Shown piece after piece: positions 29,350 to 38,008 of a stretch of DNA of 64,000 bases. The first letter of the stretch is position 1. Each line of letters begins with the position of its first letter. The notes under the pieces were generated by a model, which was given only the letters and a program-made list of their open reading frames with translations, made no database searches and was not told the origin of the DNA. The DNA comes from JBFHQE01 sp041592335 (GTDB lineage Bacteria > Pseudomonadota > Gammaproteobacteria > Thiohalobacterales > Thiohalobacteraceae). The DNA is taken from NCBI GenBank assembly GCA_041592335.1, contig JBFHQE010000010.1:47669-111668 (forward strand). The letters run 5' to 3'. A program made the position numbers and the translations under genes.

Positions 29350-30641
29350 GCCGCCTCCCCTGCTTTCGTGCCATCGACCATGGAGCGTTTGTGCTCGATC
29401 ATGTATTCAAATTCGTGGCGATAATGCTTGAGGAAACTTTGCACGGGCCAGGCCGCCGCATCGCCAAAGGCACAGATAGTACGACCTTCAATCTGTCCCG
29501 CGGCACTTGCCAGCAATTCCAGATCTTCCGGGCGACCCTTGCCGTCGTGAATACGTTTGATCACACGATGCATCCAGCCGGTGCCTTCACGGCAGGGCGT
29601 GCACTGACCGCAGGACTCCGCCCAGTAGAATTGCGAGATACGCAGAATGGCCTTCACCATACAGGTTGAGCTGTCCATCACGATCATGCCGCCGGAACCC
29701 AGCGCCGATCCGGCCTTGGACAGCGAATCGTAATCCATGGTGCAACCCATAATGACATCGGCCGGCATGACCGGCATGGACGAACCACCGGGAATCACGG
29801 CTTTTAGTTCATAACCGGTGCGCACGCCACCCGCCATTTCCAGCAGATCCTTGAAGGGCGTACCCAGGGGGATTTCATAATTGCCCGGTTTATTCACATG
29901 ACCGGACACGGAAAAGAGTTTTTCGCCACCGTTGTTGGGTATACCCAGATCCGCAAACCACTCACCGCCATTGCGAATGATCGCGGGAACGGACGCCAGG
30001 CTTTCGGTGTTATTGATGGTGGTCGGCTTACCGTACAAACCAAAATTGGCCGGGAACGGCGGCTTGTAACGCGGCTGACCTTTCTTACCTTCCAGCGAAT
30101 TCAGCAACGCGGTTTCCTCACCGCAGATATAGGCGCCGGCACCGAGGTGGCTGTAAAGATCGAAATCGAAACCCGAGCCCAGAATATTCTTGCCGAGATA
30201 ACCGGCTTCATAGGCTTCTTTCAAGGCGGCCTCGAAACGCTCAAACGGCTCGTGATGAAATTCGCCGCGCATGTAGTTGTAACCCACACTCGCGCCGATG
30301 GCGTATCCGGCAATGATCATGCCTTCGACCAGTGCATGCGGATTAAAGCGCAGGATATCGCGATCCTTGCAGGTGCCTGGCTCGGATTCATCCGAGTTGC
30401 AGACAATGTATTTTTGACCCGGCGCATTGCGTGGCATGAAGCTCCATTTCAGACCGGTTGGGAAACCCGCGCCGCCACGGCCACGCAGCCCCGACGCCTT
30501 GACCTCTTCGATGACGGCTTCCTGCGACATCTTTTCATTCAGGATTTTTTTCAACGCTTCATAGCCACCGGTCTTGAGATAGTTCTCAAGTGTCCAGGGG
30601 TTTTCGTATTGCAGCGTTGTAAAACAGACCTGATTAACCAT
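29346..30641 (-). CDS. nuoF: NADH-quinone oxidoreductase subunit F
   Basis: 431 residues; binds NADH and FMN and holds cluster N3. NADH/FMN motifs GLRGRGGAGFPTGLKW and SDESEPGTCKDRDIL, the glycine-rich GAGAYICGEETALLNSLEG, and the cluster motif SCGQCTPCREGTGW are all present. It overlaps nuoG and follows nuoE by 2 nt. Confidence 0.98.
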
Positions 30642-30643
30642 GA

Positions 30644-31144
30644 TTACTCCAGCCCGTCCAGAATCGCATCAATCTTTTCGGGGGTTAACTTTTCATGATA
30701 ATGACCATTCACTGCCATCATCGGACCACCCGCGCAGGCCGCCAGGCATTCTTCCTCGCGCTTCAGGTAAAACTTGCCATCCGGCGTCGACTGGCCCAGT
30801 TTGATACCCAGCTTGTTCTCCAGATGTTCCAGCAGGGTTTCCGCGCCCACCAGCATGCAGGAAATATTGGTACAAAGCGCAATCGTGTTGCGCGCCACCG
30901 GTTTGGTTTCGATCATCGAGTAGAACGAAGCGACTTCATACACGGATACCGGCGGCATACCCAGGTAGCTGGCCACGGCATTCATCGCGTCTGTCGAAAC
31001 ATACAGATCTTCATGCTGCACCGCGTGCAACGCCGGCAGCACGGCCGACTGCTTCTGCTCATCCGGGTATTTCTTCAGCCAGTGATCAATCTCGGTCTTG
31101 ACCGCTTCCGAAAGCTGATAGGCTGTTGTCACTTGTTCACTCAT
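30644..31144 (-). CDS. nuoE: NADH-quinone oxidoreductase subunit E
   Basis: 166 residues, thioredoxin-like 2Fe-2S protein carrying cluster N1a. Cysteine ligands lie in CTNISCMLVG and CLAACAGGP. Partner of NuoF in the NADH dehydrogenase module; between nuoD and nuoF with 2-nt gaps. Confidence 0.97.
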   Translation of the reverse strand: MSEQVTTAYQLSEAVKTEIDHWLKKYPDEQKQSAVLPALHAVQHEDLYVSTDAMNAVASYLGMPPVSVYEVASFYSMIETKPVARNTIALCTNISCMLVGAETLLEHLENKLGIKLGQSTPDGKFYLKREEECLAACAGGPMMAVNGHYHEKLTPEKIDAILDGLE

Positions 31145-31146
31145 CT

Positions 31147-32400
31147 TTATCTGTCTATCTCGCCGAACACGATATCCTGCGTTCCGATTACCGCGACCAC
31201 GTCGGCCAGCATGTGACCGCGTGTCATTTCATCCAGCCCCGCCAGGTGCGCATAACCCGGCGCGCGGATCTTCACCCGGAAAGGTTTGTTCGCCCCATCG
31301 GAAATCATGTACACACCGAACTCACCCTTGGGGTGCTCGATTGCCGCATAGGCTTCACCGGCCGGCACGCAATAACCTTCGGTAAAGAGCTTGAAATGAT
31401 GGATCAGGGATTCCATGTCATCCTTCATCTCTTCACGCGTGGGCGGCGTAATCTTGTGATCCTGCAGAATGACGTCACCCGGATTCTTGCGTAACCAGTC
31501 GATACATTGCTTGATGATGCGGTTGGACTGACGCATCTCTTCGATACGCACCAGGTAACGATCGTAGCAATCGCCGTTGGTGCCGATCGGGATGTCGAAA
31601 TCCATGCGGTCATAAACTTCGTAGGGCTGCTTCTTGCGCAAATCCCAGGCGATACCGGAACCGCGCACCATGGGACCGGAAAAGCCCAGCTGTTTCGCAC
31701 GCTCGGGCGTCACCACGCCAATTCCGACTGTACGCTGTTTCCAGATACGGTTGTCGGTTAACAGCGTCTCGTATTCATCCACGCATTTCGGGAAGCGACT
31801 GACAAAATCGTCCAGGAAGTCCAGCAGGGAACCCTGGCGGTTCTCGTTCATCTTTTTGACTTCTTCCGCGCTGTGCCACTTGGAAGCTTCATACTGGGGC
31901 ATACGGTCGGGCAGGTCACGATAAACACCGCCCACGCGGTAATAAGTGGCATGCAGACGCGCGCCGGAGACTGCCTCGTAGCAGTCCATCAGGTCTTCAC
32001 GCTCGCGGAAGGCGTACAGGAACATGGTCATCGCACCCACGTCCAGCGCATGCGCCCCAATCCATAACAGGTGGTTAAGGATGCGGGTAATCTCGTCGAA
32101 CATGACGCGGATGTACTGTCCGCGTTCCGGCACTTCAATGCCCAGCAGTTTTTCGACTGCCATGACGTAGCCGTGTTCGTTACACATCATGGAGACGTAA
32201 TCGAGACGGTCCATGTAGCCGATACTCTGGTTATAGGGCTTGCTCTCCGCCAGCTTCTCGGTGGCGCGGTGCAGCAGGCCGACATGAGGATCGGCACGCT
32301 GAATAACTTCGCCGTCCATCTCCAGCACCAGACGCAATACACCGTGCGCCGCCGGATGCTGCGGACCAAAGTTCAATGTGTAATTTCGTATTTCTGGCAT
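31147..32400 (-). CDS. nuoD: NADH-quinone oxidoreductase subunit D
   Basis: 417 residues, homologous to hydrogenase large subunits but without metal ligands; forms the quinone site with NuoB. Motifs include FGPQHPAAHGVLR near the N-terminus, PHVGLLHRATEKL, and the C-terminal DIVFGEIDR. It is a separate gene, not fused to nuoC as in E. coli. Confidence 0.98.
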   Translation of the reverse strand: MPEIRNYTLNFGPQHPAAHGVLRLVLEMDGEVIQRADPHVGLLHRATEKLAESKPYNQSIGYMDRLDYVSMMCNEHGYVMAVEKLLGIEVPERGQYIRVMFDEITRILNHLLWIGAHALDVGAMTMFLYAFREREDLMDCYEAVSGARLHATYYRVGGVYRDLPDRMPQYEASKWHSAEEVKKMNENRQGSLLDFLDDFVSRFPKCVDEYETLLTDNRIWKQRTVGIGVVTPERAKQLGFSGPMVRGSGIAWDLRKKQPYEVYDRMDFDIPIGTNGDCYDRYLVRIEEMRQSNRIIKQCIDWLRKNPGDVILQDHKITPPTREEMKDDMESLIHHFKLFTEGYCVPAGEAYAAIEHPKGEFGVYMISDGANKPFRVKIRAPGYAHLAGLDEMTRGHMLADVVAVIGTQDIVFGEIDR

Positions 32401-32410
32401 CGGTCAGCTC

Positions 32411-33157
32411 TTATTCGTTTTCCGCCTCGGCAGACGCGTCTTCAGTATCGGTTTCTTCTGCAGCCTTTGGCCTCTCAACAGGACGGATGACGCGCGGCAC
32501 CAGCACGCGAGGCTCGATCGACACCGGCTCGTACACCACGCGCTGGCGTTCCGGGTCATAACGCATTTCCACGTTACCGCTCAGCGGAAAATCCTTGCGG
32601 AACGGATGCCCGAGGAACCCGTAGTCGGTCAACAGGCGACGCAGATCCGGGTGCCCCTCGAAAATGATGCCATACAGGTCGAACGCTTCGCGCTCGTACC
32701 AGTTGGCACTGTTCCAGATATTCAACACGGATGGGATCACTGGCAGTTCATCGTCGGGCGCATAACAACGGACGCGCATGCGCTGGTTATTGGCAATCGA
32801 TAACAGGTGATAGACTGCGGCGAAACGCTGCCCTACCGAGGGGGTTTCAACCGAGAGATCCCGTTCCAGGCTGCGCAACCGGCCGGCCGTGGCCGAATCA
32901 ACGCCGCGACTGAAACCACTGCCCGTCGTTTCGGTGGTTTCCCACTCGTCAATGCCATAGCCGAGATAATCCACCCCGCTGACATCGATCAGCACCTCGA
33001 ACTGAAAGTCCTCTTCATCGCGTAGCGCGGTACAGACTTCCAGCAAATGCTCGGGAGCAACGACAACCGTGAGTTCATTCACATCGACAACCGCGGATAC
33101 CAACTGATCGCCAAAGCGCGATTCGACAGTATTTTTCAGTGCGGTCATGGATGGCAT
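32411..33157 (-). CDS. nuoC: NADH-quinone oxidoreductase subunit C
   Basis: 248 residues. The 30 kDa subunit signature ERE-AFDLYGIIFEGHPDLRRLL is present, followed by DYGFLGHPFRKDFPLSG. A 30-residue acidic tail (AAEETDTEDASAEAENE) is longer than usual. It links NuoD to the peripheral arm. Lies 11 nt after nuoB and 10 nt before nuoD. Confidence 0.97.
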   Translation of the reverse strand: MPSMTALKNTVESRFGDQLVSAVVDVNELTVVVAPEHLLEVCTALRDEEDFQFEVLIDVSGVDYLGYGIDEWETTETTGSGFSRGVDSATAGRLRSLERDLSVETPSVGQRFAAVYHLLSIANNQRMRVRCYAPDDELPVIPSVLNIWNSANWYEREAFDLYGIIFEGHPDLRRLLTDYGFLGHPFRKDFPLSGNVEMRYDPERQRVVYEPVSIEPRVLVPRVIRPVERPKAAEETDTEDASAEAENE

Positions 33158-33168
33158 TGACTGATTTC

Positions 33169-33645
33169 CTAGCGAGCGATGGTATTGGTACGTTTGATCT
33201 TGTTCTGTAGCTGGATAATGCCGTACAACAGGGCTTCCGCCGTCGGCGGACAGCCCGGAATATAAATATCGACGGGCACGATGCGGTCACAGCCGCGCAC
33301 GACAGCATAGGAATAGTGGTAATAACCGCCACCGTTGGCGCAGGAACCCATGGAGATCACCCAACGCGGTTCGGCCATCTGGTCATAAACCTTGCGCAGG
33401 GCGGGCGCCATCTTGTTGACCAGTGTTCCGGCGACAATCATCACATCGGACTGACGCGGACTGGGACGAAACACGACGCCAAACCGGTCAAGGTCGTAGC
33501 GCGAGGCGCCTGCCTGCATCATTTCCACCGCGCAACAGGCCAGCCCAAAGGTCATCGGCCACAATGAACCGGTCCGTGCCCAGTTGATGAGCTTGTCCGC
33601 GGTGGTGGTTATTACACCCTCTTCAAGAATGCCTTCGATACTCAT
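33169..33645 (-). CDS. nuoB: NADH-quinone oxidoreductase subunit B
   Basis: 158 residues; carries cluster N2, the last iron-sulfur centre before quinone. Ligands are the adjacent cysteines of ACCAVEMM, the cysteine of GSCANGGG and that of PGCPPTAE. Its N-terminal stretch lies on the membrane. 7 nt after nuoA. Confidence 0.98.
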   Translation of the reverse strand: MSIEGILEEGVITTTADKLINWARTGSLWPMTFGLACCAVEMMQAGASRYDLDRFGVVFRPSPRQSDVMIVAGTLVNKMAPALRKVYDQMAEPRWVISMGSCANGGGYYHYSYAVVRGCDRIVPVDIYIPGCPPTAEALLYGIIQLQNKIKRTNTIAR

Positions 33646-33652
33646 AAGCTCT

Positions 33653-34009
33653 TTACTCCCATTCGAGAGCGCCTTTCATCCATTCGTAGATGAAGCCCAC
33701 CACCAGGATGCCGAGGAAGACCACCATCGCAACAAAACCGAACATCCCGAGCTCATCGAGCACGATCGCCCAGGGGAACAGGAACGCAATTTCCAGATCG
33801 AAGATGATGAACAGGATGGCGACCAGGTAGTAACGCACATCGAATTTCATGCGCGAGTCTTCAAACGCCTCAAAGCCACACTCGTAGGGAGAGAGTTTTT
33901 CCGCGTCTGGACGGCTAGGCCCGGCGACAAAACCCACCGCGATCGCGGCCACGCCGACGAATACGCCGATCGCGATAAAGATAAAAATGGGTAAGTAATT
34001 CTCCAGCAT
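33653..34009 (-). CDS. nuoA: NADH-quinone oxidoreductase subunit A
   Basis: 118 residues from the ATG at 34009 (MLENYLPIFIF); an upstream in-frame extension to 34090 would add non-family residues and is rejected. Three membrane helices; conserved KLSPYECGFEAFEDSRMKFD loop between helices 1 and 2. First gene of the 14-gene nuo operon, with a candidate promoter about 100 nt upstream. Confidence 0.96.
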   Translation of the reverse strand: MLENYLPIFIFIAIGVFVGVAAIAVGFVAGPSRPDAEKLSPYECGFEAFEDSRMKFDVRYYLVAILFIIFDLEIAFLFPWAIVLDELGMFGFVAMVVFLGILVVGFIYEWMKGALEWE

Positions 34010-34109
34010 ATTCCCGTTTCCGACGCCTCCGGGTAACCCTTTATCCCTGGCATTCCTCGCGGAGTCGTAATTTATTATAAGGAATGACAATCGGGTTCGA
34101 TTGCTCGGC

Positions 34110-34139
34110 AGTCTAGGTTACTTAGCAACAACATGTCAA
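34110..34139 (-). promoter_or_regulatory. candidate sigma-70 promoter of the nuo operon
   Basis: A perfect TTGACA -35 (34139-34134) is followed after 18 nt by TAGACT (4 of 6). This would give a leader of about 95 nt before nuoA. The rest of the 303-bp gap (34010-34312) is AT-rich and holds the FNR-like box and promoter of the divergent small gene. Confidence 0.4.
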
Positions 34140-34230
34140 GCCGACCAAGGTGAGTTTTTTATTTTATATACAGGAAGTTAACTTCAAAAATTGAACTTGT
34201 GCATGGATAAAAATTGATAACCCCGGCGAA

Positions 34231-34273
34231 TTGATAAAGGTCAATTATTTCTATATTAGAAAACATTAATAAT
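34231..34273 (+). promoter_or_regulatory. FNR/Dnr-type class II promoter
   Basis: TTGAT-AAAG-GTCAA at 34231-34244 matches the FNR/Dnr box at 9 of 10 conserved positions. AATAAT at 34268-34273 (5 of 6 to the -10 consensus) predicts a start near 34279-34280, placing the box centre at about -41.5 to -42.5, the classical class II activator position. It drives the 79-residue membrane protein gene. Confidence 0.6.
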
Positions 34274-34312
34274 TGACTCATCACCTTCAACAAGCGTTAC
34301 GAGGTCAATACC

Positions 34313-34552
34313 ATGTCAAACCGTACTGCAAGGCGTTTTCATCATCTGCTTCTCCTCAACGTGATCGGCGGACTGCTGCTGTTTGCCGTCATGACATACT
34401 TCATCGTCACGGGCGAATACGCCAGTCTGGCGGAACGAAAATCCATGGAAGCGTTACTCAACACCCTGGCGATCGGCGGCCTGATTTACAGCGCCGTGAT
34501 CTGGATGCTGGATTATTTCGTCTATCCGCTGCTGACAAACCAGCGGCAATAG
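34313..34552 (+). CDS. small two-helix membrane protein, unknown
   Basis: 79 residues with hydrophobic segments at about 11-33 and 47-70, joined by a short polar loop; N-terminus is basic. GAGG lies 8 nt before the ATG. I recognise no family. It diverges from the nuo operon and has an FNR-type promoter, so expression under low oxygen or nitrosative conditions is likely. It might modify a respiratory complex, but that is speculation. Confidence 0.7.
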   Translation: MSNRTARRFHHLLLLNVIGGLLLFAVMTYFIVTGEYASLAERKSMEALLNTLAIGGLIYSAVIWMLDYFVYPLLTNQRQ

Positions 34553-34557
34553 CCGGA

Positions 34558-35019
34558 TCAGTTCATGACTTGCCAACTGCCGTCAGCCTGACGGCAGGCG
34601 GTGCCATAGACTTTCTCGGGTTGCCCGCCGATGACAGCATCAATGGTGTATTCGCGACAGGGACCTGCCTGGGTTTCGTAAGTGCGTGTCGGCACAACGG
34701 TATACTGGTTTCCGGTATCCGGGTTATTCCAGGTCGCGGGTACGCCGGTGCGCACTGTTTCCAGGGTTTGCGCCGTTTTCATCCGGTCCACTTCATCCAT
34801 GGTGCGGCCGACATTACCGCCAATCGCCGCGCCTGCCAGGGTACCGGCAATGATAGCAGCGGTACGGCCTCGCCCACCGCCAACCTGGGATCCCAGCACG
34901 CCGCCCAGCACGCCGCCAATCACCATCCCGGCCTGCTCGTTTTGTCCCTGGTAAGTTGTACAGGCGGGAACAGCGATAACGCTCGTCAGCAACAGGGCAA
35001 TCAAGGAATGTTTCATCAT
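34558..35019 (-). CDS. glycine-zipper surface-antigen lipoprotein (17 kDa antigen-like)
   Basis: 153 residues from the ATG at 35019, 7 nt after AGGAG. A lipoprotein signal ends in VPAC, giving a lipidated Cys. A glycine-zipper segment (VIGGVLGGVLGSQVGGGRG) and a second Gly/Ala-rich stretch follow, then a C-terminal domain typical of 17 kDa surface antigens (NPDTGNQYTVVPTRTYE). It is probably anchored in the outer membrane. Function not known; family members help envelope integrity. Confidence 0.85.
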   Translation of the reverse strand: MMKHSLIALLLTSVIAVPACTTYQGQNEQAGMVIGGVLGGVLGSQVGGGRGRTAAIIAGTLAGAAIGGNVGRTMDEVDRMKTAQTLETVRTGVPATWNNPDTGNQYTVVPTRTYETQAGPCREYTIDAVIGGQPEKVYGTACRQADGSWQVMN

Positions 35020-35104
35020 GGCGGCTCTCCTGTGCAACGCAACTCGATGCAAACAGTCTAGAACAGATGGGAAGCAGTGCCATGATGCCTGTCAGTAAAC
35101 AGGC

Positions 35105-35132
35105 AAAAATAAAGCCTGCGATTGCAGGCTTT
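35105..35132 (-). terminator. rho-independent terminator after tRNA-Leu
   Basis: An AAAGCCTGC / GCAGGCTTT stem with a 4-nt loop, followed on the minus strand by ATTTTT. It sits directly downstream of the tRNA-Leu and probably ends the secG-tRNA transcript. Confidence 0.85.
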
Positions 35133-35139
35133 GAAAAAA

Positions 35140-35224
35140 TGGTGCCGAAGGCCGGACTCGAACCGGCACGGCTTGCGCCACTACCCCCTCAAGATAGCGT
35201 GTCTACCAATTTCACCACTTCGGC
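35140..35224 (-). tRNA. tRNA-Leu (GAG anticodon)
   Basis: 85 nt with encoded CCA. The anticodon loop TTGAGGG gives GAG; a long variable arm and a GCCGAAG acceptor stem are typical of leucine tRNAs. It follows secG by 10 nt and is probably cut from that transcript. Confidence 0.95.
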
Positions 35225-35234
35225 TAAAGAACGT

Positions 35235-35636
35235 TTACTCAGGTAAATCCGCTGGCGGCTCATCGGGTACGGCTTGCAACGATTCACCCATCGCCGGGAG
35301 ATCGGCCGCTTCCTCGACGGGTGCTTCCGGCACGTCCAGGTCGGTTGCGGGTTGAGTCATCACCGAGCCAGGAATTTCAGTCACACTGCCAGCTTCACGA
35401 CTGCCCAGAATCCAGCCTGTCGATAACAGCAGGCTGTTGACCATGAACAGGGTCGCAACCACCGCCGTGCTCCGGGTCATGAAATTACCCGAGCCCTGCG
35501 AACCGAACACAGTGCCGGAAGCTCCGCTACCAAAAGCGGCGCCCATGTCGGCACCCTTGCCTTGCTGCAACAGCACCAGGGCAACCAGGGACAACCCCAG
35601 CACTACCTGGATCACTAGAAAAATACTTAACGCCAT
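35235..35636 (-). CDS. secG: protein translocase subunit SecG
   Basis: 133 residues; two membrane helices joined by the conserved loop VLLQQGKGADMGAAFGSGAS. The C-terminal 55 residues are an acidic, Pro-rich cytoplasmic extension of low complexity. It assists SecYE in protein export. Order glmM-tpiA-secG-tRNA-Leu is a common gammaproteobacterial arrangement. Confidence 0.95.
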   Translation of the reverse strand: MALSIFLVIQVVLGLSLVALVLLQQGKGADMGAAFGSGASGTVFGSQGSGNFMTRSTAVVATLFMVNSLLLSTGWILGSREAGSVTEIPGSVMTQPATDLDVPEAPVEEAADLPAMGESLQAVPDEPPADLPE

Positions 35637-35666
35637 TGAAATACTCAGTTAACAGTCAATCTATGT

Positions 35667-36422
35667 TCAGGCATCCGGAGCGCGACAAATAGCCAGAAAA
35701 TCGGCCGCCACCAGGGATGCGCCACCAATCAGGCCGCCATCGATATCCGGCTGCTTGATCAACTCGACGGCATTGTCAGGCTTCATGCTGCCGCCGTAAA
35801 GAATTTGCATGTTTTCCGCCACGCCCGCATCCATGCCCGCCAGCTTCCGACGAATAAAGGCATGAACGTCCTGGGCCTGCTCCGGCGTGGCTGTCTTGCC
35901 GGTGCCAATCGCCCACACGGGTTCATAGGCAATCACGCTGTTTGCCAGCGCGCCGATACCCACCAGGTTGATGACCGCATCCAGCTGACGGCCCACCACT
36001 TCCTCGGTGATACCCTGCTCGCGCTCTTCCAGCAGCTCGCCCACGCACAGAATCGGCACCAGGCCGTGCTTTTGCGCGGCCGCGAATTTCTGCGCGGTAA
36101 ATTCATCGCTCTCGCCATACAGGCTACGGCGTTCGGAGTGGCCGACAATCGCGTACTTGCAGCCCACTTCCTTAATCATGTCGCCCGCGACTTCCCCGGT
36201 AAAAGCACCCGAGTCCTTATCGCTCACGTCCTGGGAGCCCACGGCCACGCCTGAGCCGGACAGCATGTCGGCAACCGTCGCCAGGTAAACAAACGGGGGG
36301 CAAACAGCGACTTCAGCGCTCTTTACATCAGACAATCCAGCCTTGATGCCATCTACCAGCGACTTGATGCTGGCGAGTGAGCCATTCATTTTCCAGTTAC
36401 CTGCGACTAAAGGCTGGCGCAT
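35667..36422 (-). CDS. tpiA: triosephosphate isomerase
   Basis: 251 residues from the ATG at 36422 (MRQPLVAGNWKMNG), placing GGGAG 9 nt upstream; an ATG at 36428 is too close to it. Catalytic His in IVGHSERRS and Glu in AYEPVWAIGTGKTA are intact. Interconverts dihydroxyacetone phosphate and glyceraldehyde-3-phosphate. A stable hairpin lies in its leader. Confidence 0.97.
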   Translation of the reverse strand: MRQPLVAGNWKMNGSLASIKSLVDGIKAGLSDVKSAEVAVCPPFVYLATVADMLSGSGVAVGSQDVSDKDSGAFTGEVAGDMIKEVGCKYAIVGHSERRSLYGESDEFTAQKFAAAQKHGLVPILCVGELLEEREQGITEEVVGRQLDAVINLVGIGALANSVIAYEPVWAIGTGKTATPEQAQDVHAFIRRKLAGMDAGVAENMQILYGGSMKPDNAVELIKQPDIDGGLIGGASLVAADFLAICRAPDA

Positions 36423-36452
36423 CTTCATCCTCTCCCGTTATCTAGCTGCCTT

Positions 36453-36475
36453 AAAAGGCCCGCTAGAGTAGCGGG
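36453..36475 (-). other. hairpin in tpiA leader
   Basis: Perfect 7-bp stem CCCGCTA / TAGCGGG with a 3-nt loop, followed on the minus strand by CCTTTT. It lies about 31 nt upstream of tpiA, too close for a separate promoter to fit downstream, so a partial attenuator or mRNA stabiliser is likelier than a full terminator. The remaining 170 bp up to glmM show nothing clear. Confidence 0.5.
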
Positions 36476-36647
36476 AAGGTCTTAAAAAATCAATGAAAAA
36501 CAAGAGTTCTAAACCGATAATCAATAAGTTGGAGGCTAATCTCGTTTAGTTTTTTCTCGCTTCGGGTCGCAGGCTCTCAGGCGCTCGAAAAAACACACGT
36601 CGCTTAGCCTTCCGAGCCGACTATCGAATATGATTCTCAGCAGGAAA

Positions 36648-37991
36648 TTACTGACTCGCCAGCGCCTTCTGCACAATCCCCGCCAGCTCATCGCAGGTAG
36701 AAACCACCAGGTCCGCATCCTCGCCTTCCACCATCACCCGCACTACCGGTTCAGTGCCGGAAGGTCTCAGCAGAACGCGGCCACGGCCTGCCAGGCGTTT
36801 TTCCATGGCCGTCACCGCCTGCGCCACTTCCTCGGAGTTATTCAATGCCGCCTTGTTCTCGACAGCCACATTGATCATGTGCTGCGGATACTTGGTGACT
36901 TCCTTACGTAAATCCGCCAGCGACTCACCCCGATCATAAATTTCGAACAGGACCTGTAACGCAGACACGATACCGTCGCCGGTACTGGTCCGATCCAGAC
37001 AGATGATGTGGCCGGAAGATTCGCCACCGATCAACCAGTCATTCTGCTTGAGCAGCTCCAGCACATAGCGGTCACCCACGTTCGCACGCAACAAAGGCAC
37101 ATCGAAGCGTTGCAGCGCATGCTCCAGACCAAGGTTTGTCATCAGCGTCCCAACAACGCCACCCTGCAGTTTATTGGCGCGCTGACGCGAACGGGCAATG
37201 ATGAACAGAAGTTCATCGCCATCCACGATATCGCCGGTATGGTCGATCATGATTAAACGATCGCCATCACCATCAAAGCCAATACCCAGATCGGCTTTCT
37301 CTTCCAGCACTTTCTCGCGCAGTTTTTCTGGCTTGGTGGAACCGATGTTCTCGTTGATATTGAGGCCATTGGGGTTCACGCCAATCGGAATAACCTCGGC
37401 GCCCAGTTCATCCAGCACCGATGGCGCAATGTGATAAGTCGCGCCGTGCGCGCAGTCCACCACGATCTTCATGCCATGCAGATTCATGTGCATCGGCACC
37501 GTACTTTTACAGAACTCGATATAGCGGCCCGCCGCATCGCGTACCCGTTCCGCCTTGCCGAGCATGTTCGATTCCACCGTGGTCATCGGTTTGCCGATTT
37601 CGGCCTCGATACGTTCCTCGATTTCATCCGGCAACTTGGTGCCCTCGGCGGAAAAGAACTTCACGCCGTTATCGTAATAAGGATTGTGAGAAGCACTGAT
37701 CACGATACCCGCGCAGCAATGCAACGTACGCGTCAGGTAGGCGATGCCCGGCGTCGGCATTGGGCCGAGCAGCATCACATCCATGCCCGCCGCTGTCAGG
37801 CCGGCCTCCAGCACGGATTCAAACATATAGCCGGAAATGCGCGTATCCTTGCCGATCAGGATTTTGTCGCACTTGCCCTCGCCCAACACGCGACCCGCGG
37901 CCCAGCCGAGTTTCAGCATAAAGTCCGCCGTGATGGGTTCCGAGCCTACGCGACCACGAATCCCGTCTGTACCGAAATATTGTCTACCCAA
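36648..37991 (-). CDS. glmM: phosphoglucosamine mutase
   Basis: 447 residues. Converts glucosamine-6-phosphate to the 1-phosphate for cell-wall precursor synthesis. Catalytic Ser101 in ISASHNPYYDNG, metal loop GFDGDGDR and phosphate loop RPSGTEPVVRVM are present. Length is typical. It follows folP by 17 nt, the same folP-glmM pairing as in E. coli. Confidence 0.97.
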   Translation of the reverse strand: MGRQYFGTDGIRGRVGSEPITADFMLKLGWAAGRVLGEGKCDKILIGKDTRISGYMFESVLEAGLTAAGMDVMLLGPMPTPGIAYLTRTLHCCAGIVISASHNPYYDNGVKFFSAEGTKLPDEIEERIEAEIGKPMTTVESNMLGKAERVRDAAGRYIEFCKSTVPMHMNLHGMKIVVDCAHGATYHIAPSVLDELGAEVIPIGVNPNGLNINENIGSTKPEKLREKVLEEKADLGIGFDGDGDRLIMIDHTGDIVDGDELLFIIARSRQRANKLQGGVVGTLMTNLGLEHALQRFDVPLLRANVGDRYVLELLKQNDWLIGGESSGHIICLDRTSTGDGIVSALQVLFEIYDRGESLADLRKEVTKYPQHMINVAVENKAALNNSEEVAQAVTAMEKRLAGRGRVLLRPSGTEPVVRVMVEGEDADLVVSTCDELAGIVQKALASQ

Positions 37992-38008
37992 ACCTGTTCT
38001 CCCTGAAT

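Noticed and set aside
36453..36475. Full rho-independent terminator between glmM and tpiA
   Set aside because: Only four T residues follow and no room remains for a tpiA promoter downstream; kept as a leader hairpin.
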